Below, in pieces: positions 27,267 to 36,380 of a stretch of DNA of 64,000 nucleotides. How positions within the stretch are numbered: position 1 is the stretch's first letter; each line of letters starts with the position of its first letter. The notes beneath the pieces were generated by a model. The model did not search any database. It was not told the DNA's origin and saw only the letters and a list, made by a program, of their open reading frames with translations. The stretch lies in assembly GCF_029624125.1 (NCBI RefSeq), contig NZ_JARSBN010000004.1, positions 186,001 through 250,000 on the forward strand, given 5' to 3'. The DNA is from Winogradskyella marincola. GTDB taxonomy: Bacteria > Bacteroidota > Bacteroidia > Flavobacteriales > Flavobacteriaceae. The position numbers and the translations under genes are program-made.

Positions 27267-27983
27267 TTAATCTCTAGACATAAAAATTCTTAAGATATAC
27301 CAGAATAATAACATTAATGATGCAAATAACCCTAATGCTGCTGGCACGTATTGATCTACTGAATACTTATTAACCAGGTTAGACGTTTGATACAAAATAG
27401 AACCTCCTGCTAATAAACACATAGCTACAGAAAACCATAATCCTAAGTCAAAACCAAAGATTGTTCCTGCTATGATTAACCCTATAGCCACAAAAAAGCC
27501 AATAGTTAAACCTGTTTTTAAGAATGAAAAATCCGTTTTTGTTAGCAATACTGCAGCAGAAAGACCTGTAAACAACGCTAAGGTTACTATAGCTGCCTGA
27601 TTAAGAATCTCTGACCCAGAATCCATGTATTTAACTGCTATGTAAATCATTGGTATAAAGATTACAGCTTCAAAAAATATGTAGATACCATAAGCAAGAT
27701 ATTGCATATTTCTATCTGTAGTTTTAAGCGCCAATCCTTCAGCATAATTAGTAGCTAGCATAAAACCGCCTAATAGTAACAACCACTTATAACCTTGTGT
27801 CATAGACAGCATAAAATTTATAACTGTGTCACTCTGTAACAATAAGTATTCAAAAAGCACAAAAGCTAAGACTCCACCTGCTACATGAGCATAAGTTTTT
27901 CTATAAAAAGCTGCACGTTCTACTTCAGACAGACTACTTACCATTACACGTTCTGGTAATTCATTTGGTATTCGGTTTTCCAT
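27267..27983 (-). CDS. Bax inhibitor-1/YccA-family membrane protein
   Basis: 238-residue protein with seven transmembrane segments and a charged N-terminus (NELPERVMVSSLSEVERAAFYRKTYAHVAGGV). The last segments carry the LGLWFSVAMCLLAGGSILYQTSNLVNKY block of the BI-1/TMBIM superfamily. Bacterial relatives include pH-sensitive calcium leak channels and YccA, which modulates FtsH; which applies here is unknown. Confidence 0.88.
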   Translation of the reverse strand: MENRIPNELPERVMVSSLSEVERAAFYRKTYAHVAGGVLAFVLFEYLLLQSDTVINFMLSMTQGYKWLLLLGGFMLATNYAEGLALKTTDRNMQYLAYGIYIFFEAVIFIPMIYIAVKYMDSGSEILNQAAIVTLALFTGLSAAVLLTKTDFSFLKTGLTIGFFVAIGLIIAGTIFGFDLGLWFSVAMCLLAGGSILYQTSNLVNKYSVDQYVPAALGLFASLMLLFWYILRIFMSRD

Positions 27984-28037
27984 AATTGATTGGTATTTAT
28001 TTACTGCAATGTAAGTATTTATTTACTAAGACAATAC

Positions 28038-28066
28038 AAAAAAAGCCCTGATTTCTCAGAGCTTTT
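28038..28066 (-). terminator. terminator of the zinc peptidase gene, near copy of 27221
   Basis: The minus strand reads AAAAGCTCTGA, GAAA, TCAGGGCTTTTTTT, a stem with one G-U pair. The plus-strand bases TGATTTCTCAGAGCTTTT are identical to those of the terminator at 27221, 820 bp away. Confidence 0.8.
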
Positions 28067-28092
28067 AATTTTTATTTAAAAATGCTTTCTTT

Positions 28093-28797
28093 TTAATCTC
28101 TTCCGCCAAACACTTGCAGAGCCCAATATAATAATGAAGCTAATGCACCAATCGCAGCTACCAAATAAGTTCTTGCTGCCCATTTAAGCGCATCTTCAGA
28201 TCCTTTATATTCTTCAGGTGTCACCACATTCTTAGCCTTTAACCAAGCTAACGCTCTATTACTGGCATCGTACTCTACTGGTAGTGTAATAAAACTGAAT
28301 AGTGTTGCAAAACCCATAAATACCAGACCAGCAACTGCAATCCAATATCCAAATCCAACACCTGCTGCTGCACCAAGGATTAAACCACCTATAACCAACC
28401 ATTGAGACATACCAGAAGTTACACTAACTATTGGCACCAATGCTGAACGCATACCTAAGGCACTATAAGCTTGGGCGTGTTGCACAGCATGGCCTACCTC
28501 GTGCGCTGCTACTGCTGCAGCTGCTGCATTACGCTGATTATATACTGCCTCACTTAGGTTAACTGTTTTATTTTTTGGATTGTAATGATCTGTTAATTGT
28601 CCTGGTGTAGAAATTACCTCAACATCATAAATTCCATTATCTGCCAACATTTTCTCAGCTATCTCACGACCACTCATTCCATTGCGCAATTGCACTTTGG
28701 AATACTTAGCAAATTTACGTTTAAGTTGATTACTCACTAACCAGCTCACCAAAGCAATGGCACCAATTAGCACGTAATATCCCATCATTCCATTCAT
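28093..28797 (-). CDS. neutral zinc metallopeptidase (YugP-like)
   Basis: 234-residue membrane peptidase of the Zn_peptidase_2 family. The zinc motif HEVGH is at 99-103 (AAHEVGHAVQHA). An N-terminal helix (~6-22) and two or three hydrophobic helices after the motif anchor it. The DHYNPKNKTVNLSEAVY block is family-specific. Substrate unknown. Monocistronic, with its own terminator at 28038. Confidence 0.9.
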   Translation of the reverse strand: MNGMMGYYVLIGAIALVSWLVSNQLKRKFAKYSKVQLRNGMSGREIAEKMLADNGIYDVEVISTPGQLTDHYNPKNKTVNLSEAVYNQRNAAAAAVAAHEVGHAVQHAQAYSALGMRSALVPIVSVTSGMSQWLVIGGLILGAAAGVGFGYWIAVAGLVFMGFATLFSFITLPVEYDASNRALAWLKAKNVVTPEEYKGSEDALKWAARTYLVAAIGALASLLYWALQVFGGRD

Positions 28798-28887
28798 AAT
28801 TTTAAAATTTAAGTTTATGTAAATGTACTAAATGGATTGCAAAAAATAAGCCAAATTTGAGTTAAGAAATTTTGTCAGTCGCAAGCC

Positions 28888-29988
28888 TTACATTGCATCA
28901 ACAGACCAATTGAAGGCTTCTGCAATTTCTTCATAAATAATTTTGCCGTTGGCTATATTGATTCCTTTTCTTAACGATTGGTCTTTAGCACATGCTACTT
29001 CCCAACCTTGATTGGCTAATCTAAGTACATAAGGTAAGGTTACGTTTGTCAATGCTAAAGTAGACGTGTAAGGTACAGCACCTGGCATATTTGCAACACA
29101 GTAGTGTACAACGTCATCAATAATGTAAGTCGGATTCTCGTGAGTAGTTGCCTTTGTGGTTTCAATACAACCTCCTTGGTCTACAGCCACGTCCACTATT
29201 ACTGTTCCTGGTCGCATGTCCTTTAGCATATCTCGTGTGATTAACTTTGGCGCTTTTGCTCCTTTAATTAACACACCACCAACAATAAGGTCGTGATCTT
29301 TAATTCGTTTTCTTATATTAAATTCGCTCGAAAACTCTGTAACCACGTGGTTTGGCATTACATCATTAACATAACGTAATTGCTTCATATTAATATCCAT
29401 AATTGTTACATGAGCACCAAGACCTGCAGCCATTTTTGCCGCTTGGATTCCAACAACTCCAGCACCTAACACTAAAACTTTTCCTGGTGGCACACCTGGC
29501 ACTCCACCTAATAAGACTCCACGTCCTTTAATTGGTTTTTCAAGATATTTTGCACCTTGTTGAATGGCCATACGACCAGCAACTTCAGACATTGGTGTTA
29601 ATAGAGGTAATGTACCATCTTCATCCTCTACAGTTTCATAGGCAATACAAACTGCTTTGCTTTTTAGCATCGCCTTGGTTAAAGGTTCGCTAGAAGCAAA
29701 ATGAAAATACGTGAATACCACATGATGTGGTTTTATCAAATCATATTCAACCGCAATTGGCTCTTTCACCTTTACAATCATTTCGGCAGAAGCGTAAACT
29801 TCATCAATTGTATCTAGAATAGTAGCGCCAACCTCTTTGTAATCTTCATCAAAAAAGCCACTGCCTAATCCAGCATTTTTTTGAATATAGACCGTATGAT
29901 TGTTTTTAATAAGTTCAAAAACTCCAGCTGGTGTCATACCAACACGGTTTTCGTTGTTCTTGATTTCTTTTGGGACTCCGATTTTCAT
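28888..29988 (-). CDS. ald: alanine dehydrogenase
   Basis: Interconverts L-alanine and pyruvate plus ammonia with NAD. MKIGVPKEIKNNENRVGMTP is the classical N-terminal signature; the NAD loop is VLVLGAGVVGIQAAKMAAGLGAHV (~165-190) and the C-terminal part includes DVAVDQGGC and NMPGAVPYTSTLALTN. The start at 29988 gives 366 residues, the usual length; an in-frame ATG at 30027 would add 13 unrelated residues. The 237-bp region upstream (30028-30265) shows nothing I can name. Confidence 0.95.
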   Translation of the reverse strand: MKIGVPKEIKNNENRVGMTPAGVFELIKNNHTVYIQKNAGLGSGFFDEDYKEVGATILDTIDEVYASAEMIVKVKEPIAVEYDLIKPHHVVFTYFHFASSEPLTKAMLKSKAVCIAYETVEDEDGTLPLLTPMSEVAGRMAIQQGAKYLEKPIKGRGVLLGGVPGVPPGKVLVLGAGVVGIQAAKMAAGLGAHVTIMDINMKQLRYVNDVMPNHVVTEFSSEFNIRKRIKDHDLIVGGVLIKGAKAPKLITRDMLKDMRPGTVIVDVAVDQGGCIETTKATTHENPTYIIDDVVHYCVANMPGAVPYTSTLALTNVTLPYVLRLANQGWEVACAKDQSLRKGINIANGKIIYEEIAEAFNWSVDAM

Positions 29989-30265
29989 TTGCTGTTGTAT
30001 TGTGGTTAATAGCACTATGAAATACACTTAAAAAATCTACCTATCCAAATATTAGAGTGATTTGAAAGCTATTTTTTAGGAATTATTATTTTGAAGATTA
30101 TATTTTAAATATTTCACAATAAAACACTGTTTTCCAATTCAATACAGCAATAGATGAAATAATTATTTTTTCGTTAAAGCGAAAAATCAAAAGCGTCACA
30201 TCAAGTACTTGTGAGGCAAGAAGAAAAGTATCGAGATGTTAAAATCATACTCGAACTGAAAAAAT

Positions 30266-30625
30266 TTACTCAACAGCCAAAGACACTAAATCTACTTTAT
30301 TATCTACAAAAATTACCACCAAACGATCTGGTTGAACTTCAAAAAAACTTGGTTCTTTACCAATGTTATACACAAACAATTCTGATTTTTTATATCGTGT
30401 GGTACTCGGATGACCTAAAATTTCGATGACCTCTTCTGAGGTTTTACCAATCAACAATTGAGATTCAATAAGGTCATCTACCATTTTATAGCGAGTTGTA
30501 TGGTTAGATTTCCAGTTCTCTGTTGTAAAACGTTCTTCAAATTGAAAAATAAGAGACGTACTAATAACAAAGGCTAAAAAGAAAATTAACCCAATGGTAT
30601 TTTTTCTATTTAGCCTTAATTTCAT
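30266..30625 (-). CDS. small membrane-anchored protein, BamE/SmpA-like
   Basis: 119 residues: one N-terminal transmembrane or signal-anchor helix (IGLIFFLAFVISTSLIF, ~11-27), then a small domain with SQLLIGKTSEEVIEILGHPS and a LVVIFVDNKVDLVSL strand, the pattern of the SmpA/OmlA (BamE) fold where a G-x-t-x-e-V-x-x-x-L-G-x-P motif is typical. No lipobox, so it differs from true BamE. Function unknown. Confidence 0.65.
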   Translation of the reverse strand: MKLRLNRKNTIGLIFFLAFVISTSLIFQFEERFTTENWKSNHTTRYKMVDDLIESQLLIGKTSEEVIEILGHPSTTRYKKSELFVYNIGKEPSFFEVQPDRLVVIFVDNKVDLVSLAVE

Positions 30626-30721
30626 AGTAATATTATTAAAATGAGAACTGTGTTTTCCACAATGTTCCGGATAAATCCCAAAGCAATCTGTCAGAACACA
30701 TGAACTGACAATTAATTATTA

Positions 30722-30743
30722 GATTCCTGCTTTTGTAGGAATC
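30722..30743. repeat. REP-like palindrome abutting the leuS stop
   Basis: GATTCCT (30722-30728) and AGGAATC (30737-30743) with GCTTTTGT between. It ends 2 bp from the leuS stop codon, the same placement as the element beside the ferredoxin gene. Confidence 0.65.
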
Positions 30744-30745
30744 GG

Positions 30746-33700
30746 TTAGCCAACAATGTTCACAATCTTACCTGGTACAACAATCACCTTTTTTGGTGTG
30801 CGACCTTGTAACTGTTCTTGTGTTTTTTCGTGTGCTAGTACAGTTTTTTCAATCTCATCCTTGCTCATATCTAATGGTAATTCTAACGTGAAACGCATTT
30901 TTCCATTAAATGAAATCGGATAATTTTTAGAACTCTCTACCAAATGCTTTTCTTCAAATTTTGGGAAAGGTGCTGTAGAAATAGACTCATTATGCCCTAA
31001 TTGTTCCCATAACTCTTCTGCAATATGTGGCGCGTAAGGCGACACTAACACTAATAATGGTTCTAATATTTCTTTACTTGTACACTTTTGCGCTGTTAAC
31101 TCGTTTACAGCAATCATAAAGGTAGAAACAGACGTATTAAACGAGAAATTCTCGATATCTTCCTCAACCTTTTTAATGGTTTTATGAAGCGTCTTTAAAT
31201 TGTCCTTCGTAGGCTCAGCATCAGTAACTTTAGACCCATTGTCGTCATTATACAACTTCCACAGTTTTTTAAGGAAACCGTGTACTCCTGTAATACCTGC
31301 AGTATTCCAAGGTTTGTATTGTTCTAATGGCCCAAGGAACATTTCATACAAACGTAAGCTGTCAGCGCCATAATCTGCTACAATGTCATCTGGATTAACA
31401 ACATTGTATTTGGACTTGGACATTTTTTCGACTTCTCTACTAACAACAAATTTTTCATTCTTCTCTGTTAAGAAAGTAGCATTTTCATAACCTAAATTCG
31501 ATTTTTTTAAAGCTTCTTCATCTAATTCATTCTTTAAATTCACAAATTCAATTGGGACGTGGGTTTTATAAAAATTGAAATTATTAATTAAAGGTGTAAA
31601 CGAAACTCTTACCTTGTCATAAACACCTATTTCTTTTAATTCATCATTTAAATTCTTTAAGGCGATATCAACAAATTTATCTCTTATTTCTTTACTCTTT
31701 TCATCTTCGTTTTTATCTCTTTTGAAATGTTTCAATAAATCTTCATCTAAAAAGTATTCTTTAATAAATGAGTACTTTTCTTGTAATTTTCTTAGTTTCT
31801 CCTTTTCATCTTTTGTTAAAGATTTTAAAGCACCGTAACCAACAGTAGCCTCAATCTTATTAGCAAAAATTTCTTCAGTTCCTGAAAATGTTAAATTGAC
31901 ACCTACTCTTTTGAGATAAGCACTTTCTCCCAAAATCATCCCTTGGTTAATCAGCTTTTTAAAGGGTTCATCAACTCCAACAAAACCTCTATCGTATAAA
32001 AACTTTACCCAAAAGCGTGAGTACAATAAGTGTCCTGTCGCGTGCTCGCTACCTCCAATGTACAAATCTACATTTTCCCAATACTTAAGTGCGTCTTCAG
32101 TAGCAAAGGCTTCCTCTCTGTTGGCTTGTTCTTCCATATAACGGAAGAAGTACCACGAGCTTCCTGCCCAACCTGGCATGGTGTTTAATTCTAATGGGTA
32201 AATACCTTTAGATTCTGAAACAAGTTCAGAATGACAAACTGTATTTGTATTAGTGTCCCAAGCCCATACGTCTGCACGTCCTAATGGTGGTTCACCTTCT
32301 TCAGTTGGCAAGTATTTTTCAACTTCTGGTAAAGTTAGTGGTAAATGTTTTTCATCTATCATTTGCGGCATACCATCCTTGTAATACACTGGGAATGGTT
32401 CGCCCCAATAACGCTGACGAGAAAACACAGCATCACGCAAACGGTAATTGGTTTTTCCCTCGCCTTGACCGATTTGCTCTAATTCGAAAATAGCACGTTT
32501 AGTCGCTTTCTTATAGTTCATTCCATCAAGGAAATCGCTATTGGCAATCTTAACATTGTCCTTAGATGCAAAAGCTTCTTCAGAAATATCTACTCCTTCA
32601 AAAATATTTGGTATCGGAATATTGAAATGTTTTGCAAAATCAAAATCACGTTGGTCTCCACAAGGTACTGCCATAACAGCTCCTGTGCCGTAGCTTGCCA
32701 ATACGTAATCTCCTATCCAAATCGGAATAGGCTCTTTGGTAAATGGATGCTCGGCATACGCACCTGTAAACACACCAGAAATGGTTTTTACATCTGCCAT
32801 ACGGTCGCGCTCACTACGTTTTGCAGTGGCTTCTATGTAGGCTTCCACCTCAGCTTTTTGTTCGTCTGTTGTAATTTGCGACACAAGCTCATGCTCTGGT
32901 GCAAGCGTCATAAAAGACACACCGAAAATGGTATCAGGTCTTGTTGTGAAGACTTCGATAGTTGCATCATAATCTTTTACATTGAACGTTACTGAAGCAC
33001 CAACCGATTTTCCAATCCAGTTTTTTTGAATGTCTTTAAGGGCATCTGTCCAATCAATAGTATCTAAACCTTGAAGTAAGCGTTCTGCATAAGCCGAAAT
33101 ACGCATACTCCATTGGGTCATTTTTTTACGGATTACAGGATAACCACCACGTTCTGAAACGCCATTCACTATTTCGTCATTGGCTAAAACGGTTCCTAAA
33201 ACAGGACACCAATTTACTTCGGTTTCTGCTAAATAGGTCAATCTGTATTTTAAAAGAATATCTTGTTTTTCAGTTTCTGAAAAAGCGTTCCATTCTTCAG
33301 CAGTAAACGGATTAATATCATCATCGCAAGCTGCATTTACGTTGGCATTTCCTTCAGCTTCAAACATTTTGATTAAGGTATCAATATGTTCTGCTTTGTT
33401 GCTATCGTAATTGTACCACGATTCAAACAACTGAATGAAAATCCATTGTGTCCATTTGTAATATTCCGGATTACTTGTACGTACTTCTCTACTCCAATCG
33501 AATGAAAACCCGATTTGATCTAACTGACGACGATAGGTTGCAATGTTAGCCTCAGTCGTTACCGCAGGATGCTGACCTGTTTGTATCGCATACTGTTCCG
33601 CAGGTAAACCAAACGAATCGTAGCCTTGTGGATGCAAAACATTAAACCCCTTATGACGCTTGTAACGTGCATAAATATCACTTGCTATATAACCTAGCGG

Positions 33701-33853
33701 ATGCCCTACGTGCAAACCAGCTCCACTTGGGTAAGGGAACATATCTAGTACGTAGTATTTTGGTTTATCGCTGTTATTAGACGCTTTAAAGGTTTCGTTT
33801 TTTGCCCAGTAGTCTTGCCACTTTTTCTCTATGTCGTTGAAGTTGTATTTCAT
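30746..33853 (-). CDS. leuS: leucyl-tRNA synthetase with unusual insertions
   Basis: Class I synthetase for leucine. HIGH appears as HVGHPLGY near residue 48, the CP1 editing domain follows, and KMSKS is EKMSKSKYNVV. The start at 33853 gives MKYNFNDIEKKWQDYW; an upstream in-frame ATG at 33880 adds nine unrelated residues. At 1035 residues it is about 100 longer than typical flavobacterial LeuRS (~930). One extra stretch, around residues 538-549 (VCHSELVSESKG), is a translated REP palindrome (32211-32235). A second, Lys/Glu-rich stretch lies roughly at 662-760, just before the catalytic KMSKS region. The frame is intact, so the enzyme is probably functional. Confidence 0.95.
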   Translation of the reverse strand: MKYNFNDIEKKWQDYWAKNETFKASNNSDKPKYYVLDMFPYPSGAGLHVGHPLGYIASDIYARYKRHKGFNVLHPQGYDSFGLPAEQYAIQTGQHPAVTTEANIATYRRQLDQIGFSFDWSREVRTSNPEYYKWTQWIFIQLFESWYNYDSNKAEHIDTLIKMFEAEGNANVNAACDDDINPFTAEEWNAFSETEKQDILLKYRLTYLAETEVNWCPVLGTVLANDEIVNGVSERGGYPVIRKKMTQWSMRISAYAERLLQGLDTIDWTDALKDIQKNWIGKSVGASVTFNVKDYDATIEVFTTRPDTIFGVSFMTLAPEHELVSQITTDEQKAEVEAYIEATAKRSERDRMADVKTISGVFTGAYAEHPFTKEPIPIWIGDYVLASYGTGAVMAVPCGDQRDFDFAKHFNIPIPNIFEGVDISEEAFASKDNVKIANSDFLDGMNYKKATKRAIFELEQIGQGEGKTNYRLRDAVFSRQRYWGEPFPVYYKDGMPQMIDEKHLPLTLPEVEKYLPTEEGEPPLGRADVWAWDTNTNTVCHSELVSESKGIYPLELNTMPGWAGSSWYFFRYMEEQANREEAFATEDALKYWENVDLYIGGSEHATGHLLYSRFWVKFLYDRGFVGVDEPFKKLINQGMILGESAYLKRVGVNLTFSGTEEIFANKIEATVGYGALKSLTKDEKEKLRKLQEKYSFIKEYFLDEDLLKHFKRDKNEDEKSKEIRDKFVDIALKNLNDELKEIGVYDKVRVSFTPLINNFNFYKTHVPIEFVNLKNELDEEALKKSNLGYENATFLTEKNEKFVVSREVEKMSKSKYNVVNPDDIVADYGADSLRLYEMFLGPLEQYKPWNTAGITGVHGFLKKLWKLYNDDNGSKVTDAEPTKDNLKTLHKTIKKVEEDIENFSFNTSVSTFMIAVNELTAQKCTSKEILEPLLVLVSPYAPHIAEELWEQLGHNESISTAPFPKFEEKHLVESSKNYPISFNGKMRFTLELPLDMSKDEIEKTVLAHEKTQEQLQGRTPKKVIVVPGKIVNIVG
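32211..32235. repeat. REP palindrome inside leuS (SELVSES element)
   Basis: ATTCTGAA-ACAAG-TTCAGAAT, an 8-bp perfect stem extended by GTC at the outer end on the minus strand (GTCATTCTGAACTTG). It is translated in the leuS frame as HSELVSES. The sequence shares GTCATTCTGAA with the inverted repeat at 3977. Confidence 0.85.
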
Positions 33854-33872
33854 AATACTGCTTACCGTGTTT

Positions 33873-33943
33873 TCTCGCAAAGTCGCAAAGACGCAAAGTT
33901 AAATTCAGAAAATAATCTTTGCAGCTTAGTGGCTTTGCGCGCA
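33873..33943. repeat. GCAAAG-type inverted repeat carrying the leuS -7 box
   Basis: Left arm TCTCGCAAAGTCGCAAAGAC (33873 onward, continuing GCAAAGTT) and right arm AATCTTTGCAGCTTAGTGG (33914 onward, continuing CTTTGCGCG) are imperfect reverse complements. On the minus strand the left arm reads TAACTTTG (33894-33901), a TANNTTTG match 40 nt before leuS, so the repeat may supply its promoter. TTTGCG occurs three times in this arm. Confidence 0.7.
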
Positions 33944-34048
33944 TTTAAGTCTGCAAATTTAGTGGTATTACAACACAATTAAAAACTAAACGTTGTATTA
34001 CTCTACATAACTTTTCTTTTTTATTTTTACATCATTAATCCACACTAT

Positions 34049-34927
34049 ATGGCATCATCTTTTGACAAGTATCAAAAACGAAAATTAATTTCTTCATACA
34101 TCTCTGTAGTTATCAGTATTGCATTGGTTTTATTCCTGTTAGGCTGTCTTGGTCTTTTGGTTATTAATTCTAAAAAAGTAGCTGATCATTTTAAGGAGCA
34201 AGTGGTGATGACGATTTATTTGAATGATACTGCAAAAGAGGTTGAAGTTAATCAGTTGAAGAAAAGTTTGGCAATGGCAGACTATTCTAAAGAAGCTACT
34301 TATGTCTCTAAGGAGGAAGCTGCTGAAATGATGAAAGCAGAAACAGGTGAAGATTTTATGGATTTTGTGGGTTATAATCCGTTAAAAAATTCGATTGACG
34401 TATACTTAAAAGCTGATTTTGTAACGACTGAAAAGCTCAGTGAAATTTCTGAAAGTCTTTCAACCAAATCGTTTATTGAAGAAATAAAATATGACAACGA
34501 CCTTGTAGAACTAATGAATGATAACGTGAAGAAAATTAGTTTTTGGGTACTTATTATTAGTGGATTATTTACGCTTATTGCTGTATTATTGATTAACAGT
34601 TCTATTCGTTTGGCAGTATATTCAAAACGATTTATTATTAAAACCATGCAAATGGTTGGCGCTACAAAAAGCTTTATCCGCAGACCTTTTATATGGAAAA
34701 GCGTTCAACTTGGTATTGTAGGAGCTATTGTTGCTTTAGCTGGTATGGCAGTTGTACTGTATTATTTAGACCAATATTTCCCAGAGTTAGAATTGCTTAG
34801 AAACACAGTAATGATTGCAGGTCTTTTTGTTGGTGTTTTTGTGTTGGGTGTAATCATCACCTGGATTAGCACCTTTATAGCCACACAACGTTTTTTGAAT
34901 TTAAAAACAGATCAGCTGTATTATTAA
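34049..34927 (+). CDS. ftsX: cell-division ABC transporter permease FtsX
   Basis: 292 residues: a cytoplasmic N-terminus, TM1 (~16-39), an extracytoplasmic domain (~40-165) with the VVMTIYLNDTAKEVEV start, and three further helices (~168-190, 217-240, 255-280). GATKSFIRRPFIWKSV is the FtsX coupling region. It partners FtsE, not in this window, to activate peptidoglycan hydrolases at the septum. Followed 66 bp later by DUF3098. Confidence 0.93.
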   Translation: MASSFDKYQKRKLISSYISVVISIALVLFLLGCLGLLVINSKKVADHFKEQVVMTIYLNDTAKEVEVNQLKKSLAMADYSKEATYVSKEEAAEMMKAETGEDFMDFVGYNPLKNSIDVYLKADFVTTEKLSEISESLSTKSFIEEIKYDNDLVELMNDNVKKISFWVLIISGLFTLIAVLLINSSIRLAVYSKRFIIKTMQMVGATKSFIRRPFIWKSVQLGIVGAIVALAGMAVVLYYLDQYFPELELLRNTVMIAGLFVGVFVLGVIITWISTFIATQRFLNLKTDQLYY

Positions 34928-34993
34928 ATTTAGATTCTCTTAACGCAAAAGTTTTAAATAAAACTATTACTTTGCAACAATAATCCAATTCAC

Positions 34994-35251
34994 ATGGGCG
35001 AACAAAAACGTAAAGAACAATCTAAAGCAGAGTTTATCTTCGGAAAAAAGAACTATAAGTTTATGCTTATTGGCTTAGCACTTGTTGTTGTTGGTTTTGT
35101 ATTAATGTCTGGCGGAGGAAGTGACGATCCTAATGTTTGGAATCCAGATGTATTTAGCTGGAGACGTATTCGCTTAGCACCAACTTTAGTGCTTATAGGT
35201 TTTGGGTTTCAGGTGTATGCCATTCTATTGAATCCTGATAAAAAGAAATAG
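34994..35251 (+). CDS. DUF3098 small membrane protein
   Basis: 85 residues with two transmembrane helices (~22-40 and ~60-80), a basic N-terminus and a SGGGSDDPNVWNPDVFSWRRI loop characteristic of DUF3098. Function unknown. In relatives, as I recall, it lies between ftsX and uppP; here uppP is 8.1 kb away, beyond the glycosylglycerate cassette. Confidence 0.9.
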   Translation: MGEQKRKEQSKAEFIFGKKNYKFMLIGLALVVVGFVLMSGGGSDDPNVWNPDVFSWRRIRLAPTLVLIGFGFQVYAILLNPDKKK

Positions 35252-35252
35252 G

Positions 35253-36377
35253 TCACTTATTAATTTCTGCAACAAATTGTTGGATTATCGTCTTAAGATA
35301 ATCTTCTGTATTTATTAGAGCATCTTCATAATTTTTTGCTTTATCTATGATGGATGCACTGTATTGTATGCCTATATTTTGAAGTGCCACTTGACTTAAA
35401 TCCACACTACCACAAAATGTTGCTACTTTAATCCCTTTTGATTTTGCAGATTTTAAGATACCATCTATTGCTTTACCTGAAAGTGTTTGGCTGTCTAGCT
35501 TGCCTTCTCCTGTAATAATCCAATCTGCGTTTTTAATTTTATTATCAAAATTAGCTATTTGTTTTACTAGTTCTATTCCTGGTGATAATGTTCCGTTTAA
35601 AAAAGTAACACAACCTGCGCCCATTCCGCCAGCTGCTCCTGCTCCAGCAATGTCTTGAACATTTGTATTGAAATGAGCATCTAAAACTTTTGAAAAACTT
35701 TGAAGACCTTGATCTAAATATTCAATATCACTTTTTGAAGCACCTTTTTGTTTTGCGTAGACATGTGCTGCACCATTTGTACCGAAAAGTGGATTTGTGA
35801 CATCGCATGCTATTTGTATGCTAACTGATTTTAATTGTGGATTTACATGCGTATCATCAATAGATTTAATATTTATTAGCTCGCTACTAATTGGCTTCAC
35901 TTGGTTATTAGTTTCATCTAAAAAACGATATCCTAAAGCGGTTGCCATACCAATTCCGCAATCGTTTGTAGCACTTCCACCAATTCCTAAAATGATGTGT
36001 TTTGCTCCTTTATTAATCGCATCGAGAATTAATTGTCCTGTACCAAAGGTTGTGGTATTCATACAATTTTTCTCTTCTGGTTTTAATAGCTTTAAACCTG
36101 ATGCTTCAGCCATTTCTATAAAAGCTGTTTTAGACTCTTCGGCATATAGATAGTTTGCTTTTACCTTATTAAATACCGGATTATTAACTTCAACTTCTAT
36201 GTTGTTTCCGTTAAGGTAATAATTAACAACTTCAATAGTACCATCTCCTCCATCTGCTAAAGGCACGTTAATGACCTCTGCATTTACGGTTTGCTTTAAA
36301 ATTGGTGCTACAATGTTACAAAACTCTAAGCCTGATAATGAGCCTTTATACTTGTCTGGTGCTAATACAATTTTCAT
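35253..36377 (-). CDS. glycerate kinase
   Basis: 374-residue GarK/GlxK-family kinase (TIGR00045 type) that phosphorylates D-glycerate, in most characterised members to 2-phosphoglycerate. Seen: MKIVLAPDKYKGSLSG, the DGGDGT block (~43-48), LGIGGSATNDCGIGMATALGYRF (~128-150) and GAGAAGGMGAG. It is the last gene of the TBDR-GH63-SSS-kinase run, 3 bp after the symporter. Beside a glycosylglycerate hydrolase, its job is most simply to use the released glycerate. Confidence 0.93.
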   Translation of the reverse strand: MKIVLAPDKYKGSLSGLEFCNIVAPILKQTVNAEVINVPLADGGDGTIEVVNYYLNGNNIEVEVNNPVFNKVKANYLYAEESKTAFIEMAEASGLKLLKPEEKNCMNTTTFGTGQLILDAINKGAKHIILGIGGSATNDCGIGMATALGYRFLDETNNQVKPISSELINIKSIDDTHVNPQLKSVSIQIACDVTNPLFGTNGAAHVYAKQKGASKSDIEYLDQGLQSFSKVLDAHFNTNVQDIAGAGAAGGMGAGCVTFLNGTLSPGIELVKQIANFDNKIKNADWIITGEGKLDSQTLSGKAIDGILKSAKSKGIKVATFCGSVDLSQVALQNIGIQYSASIIDKAKNYEDALINTEDYLKTIIQQFVAEINK

Positions 36378-36380
36378 TTT

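Noticed and set aside
30211..30429. Plus-strand 72-codon ORF near 30211
   Set aside because: Overlaps the BamE-like gene antisense and starts in non-coding DNA without a promoter box.
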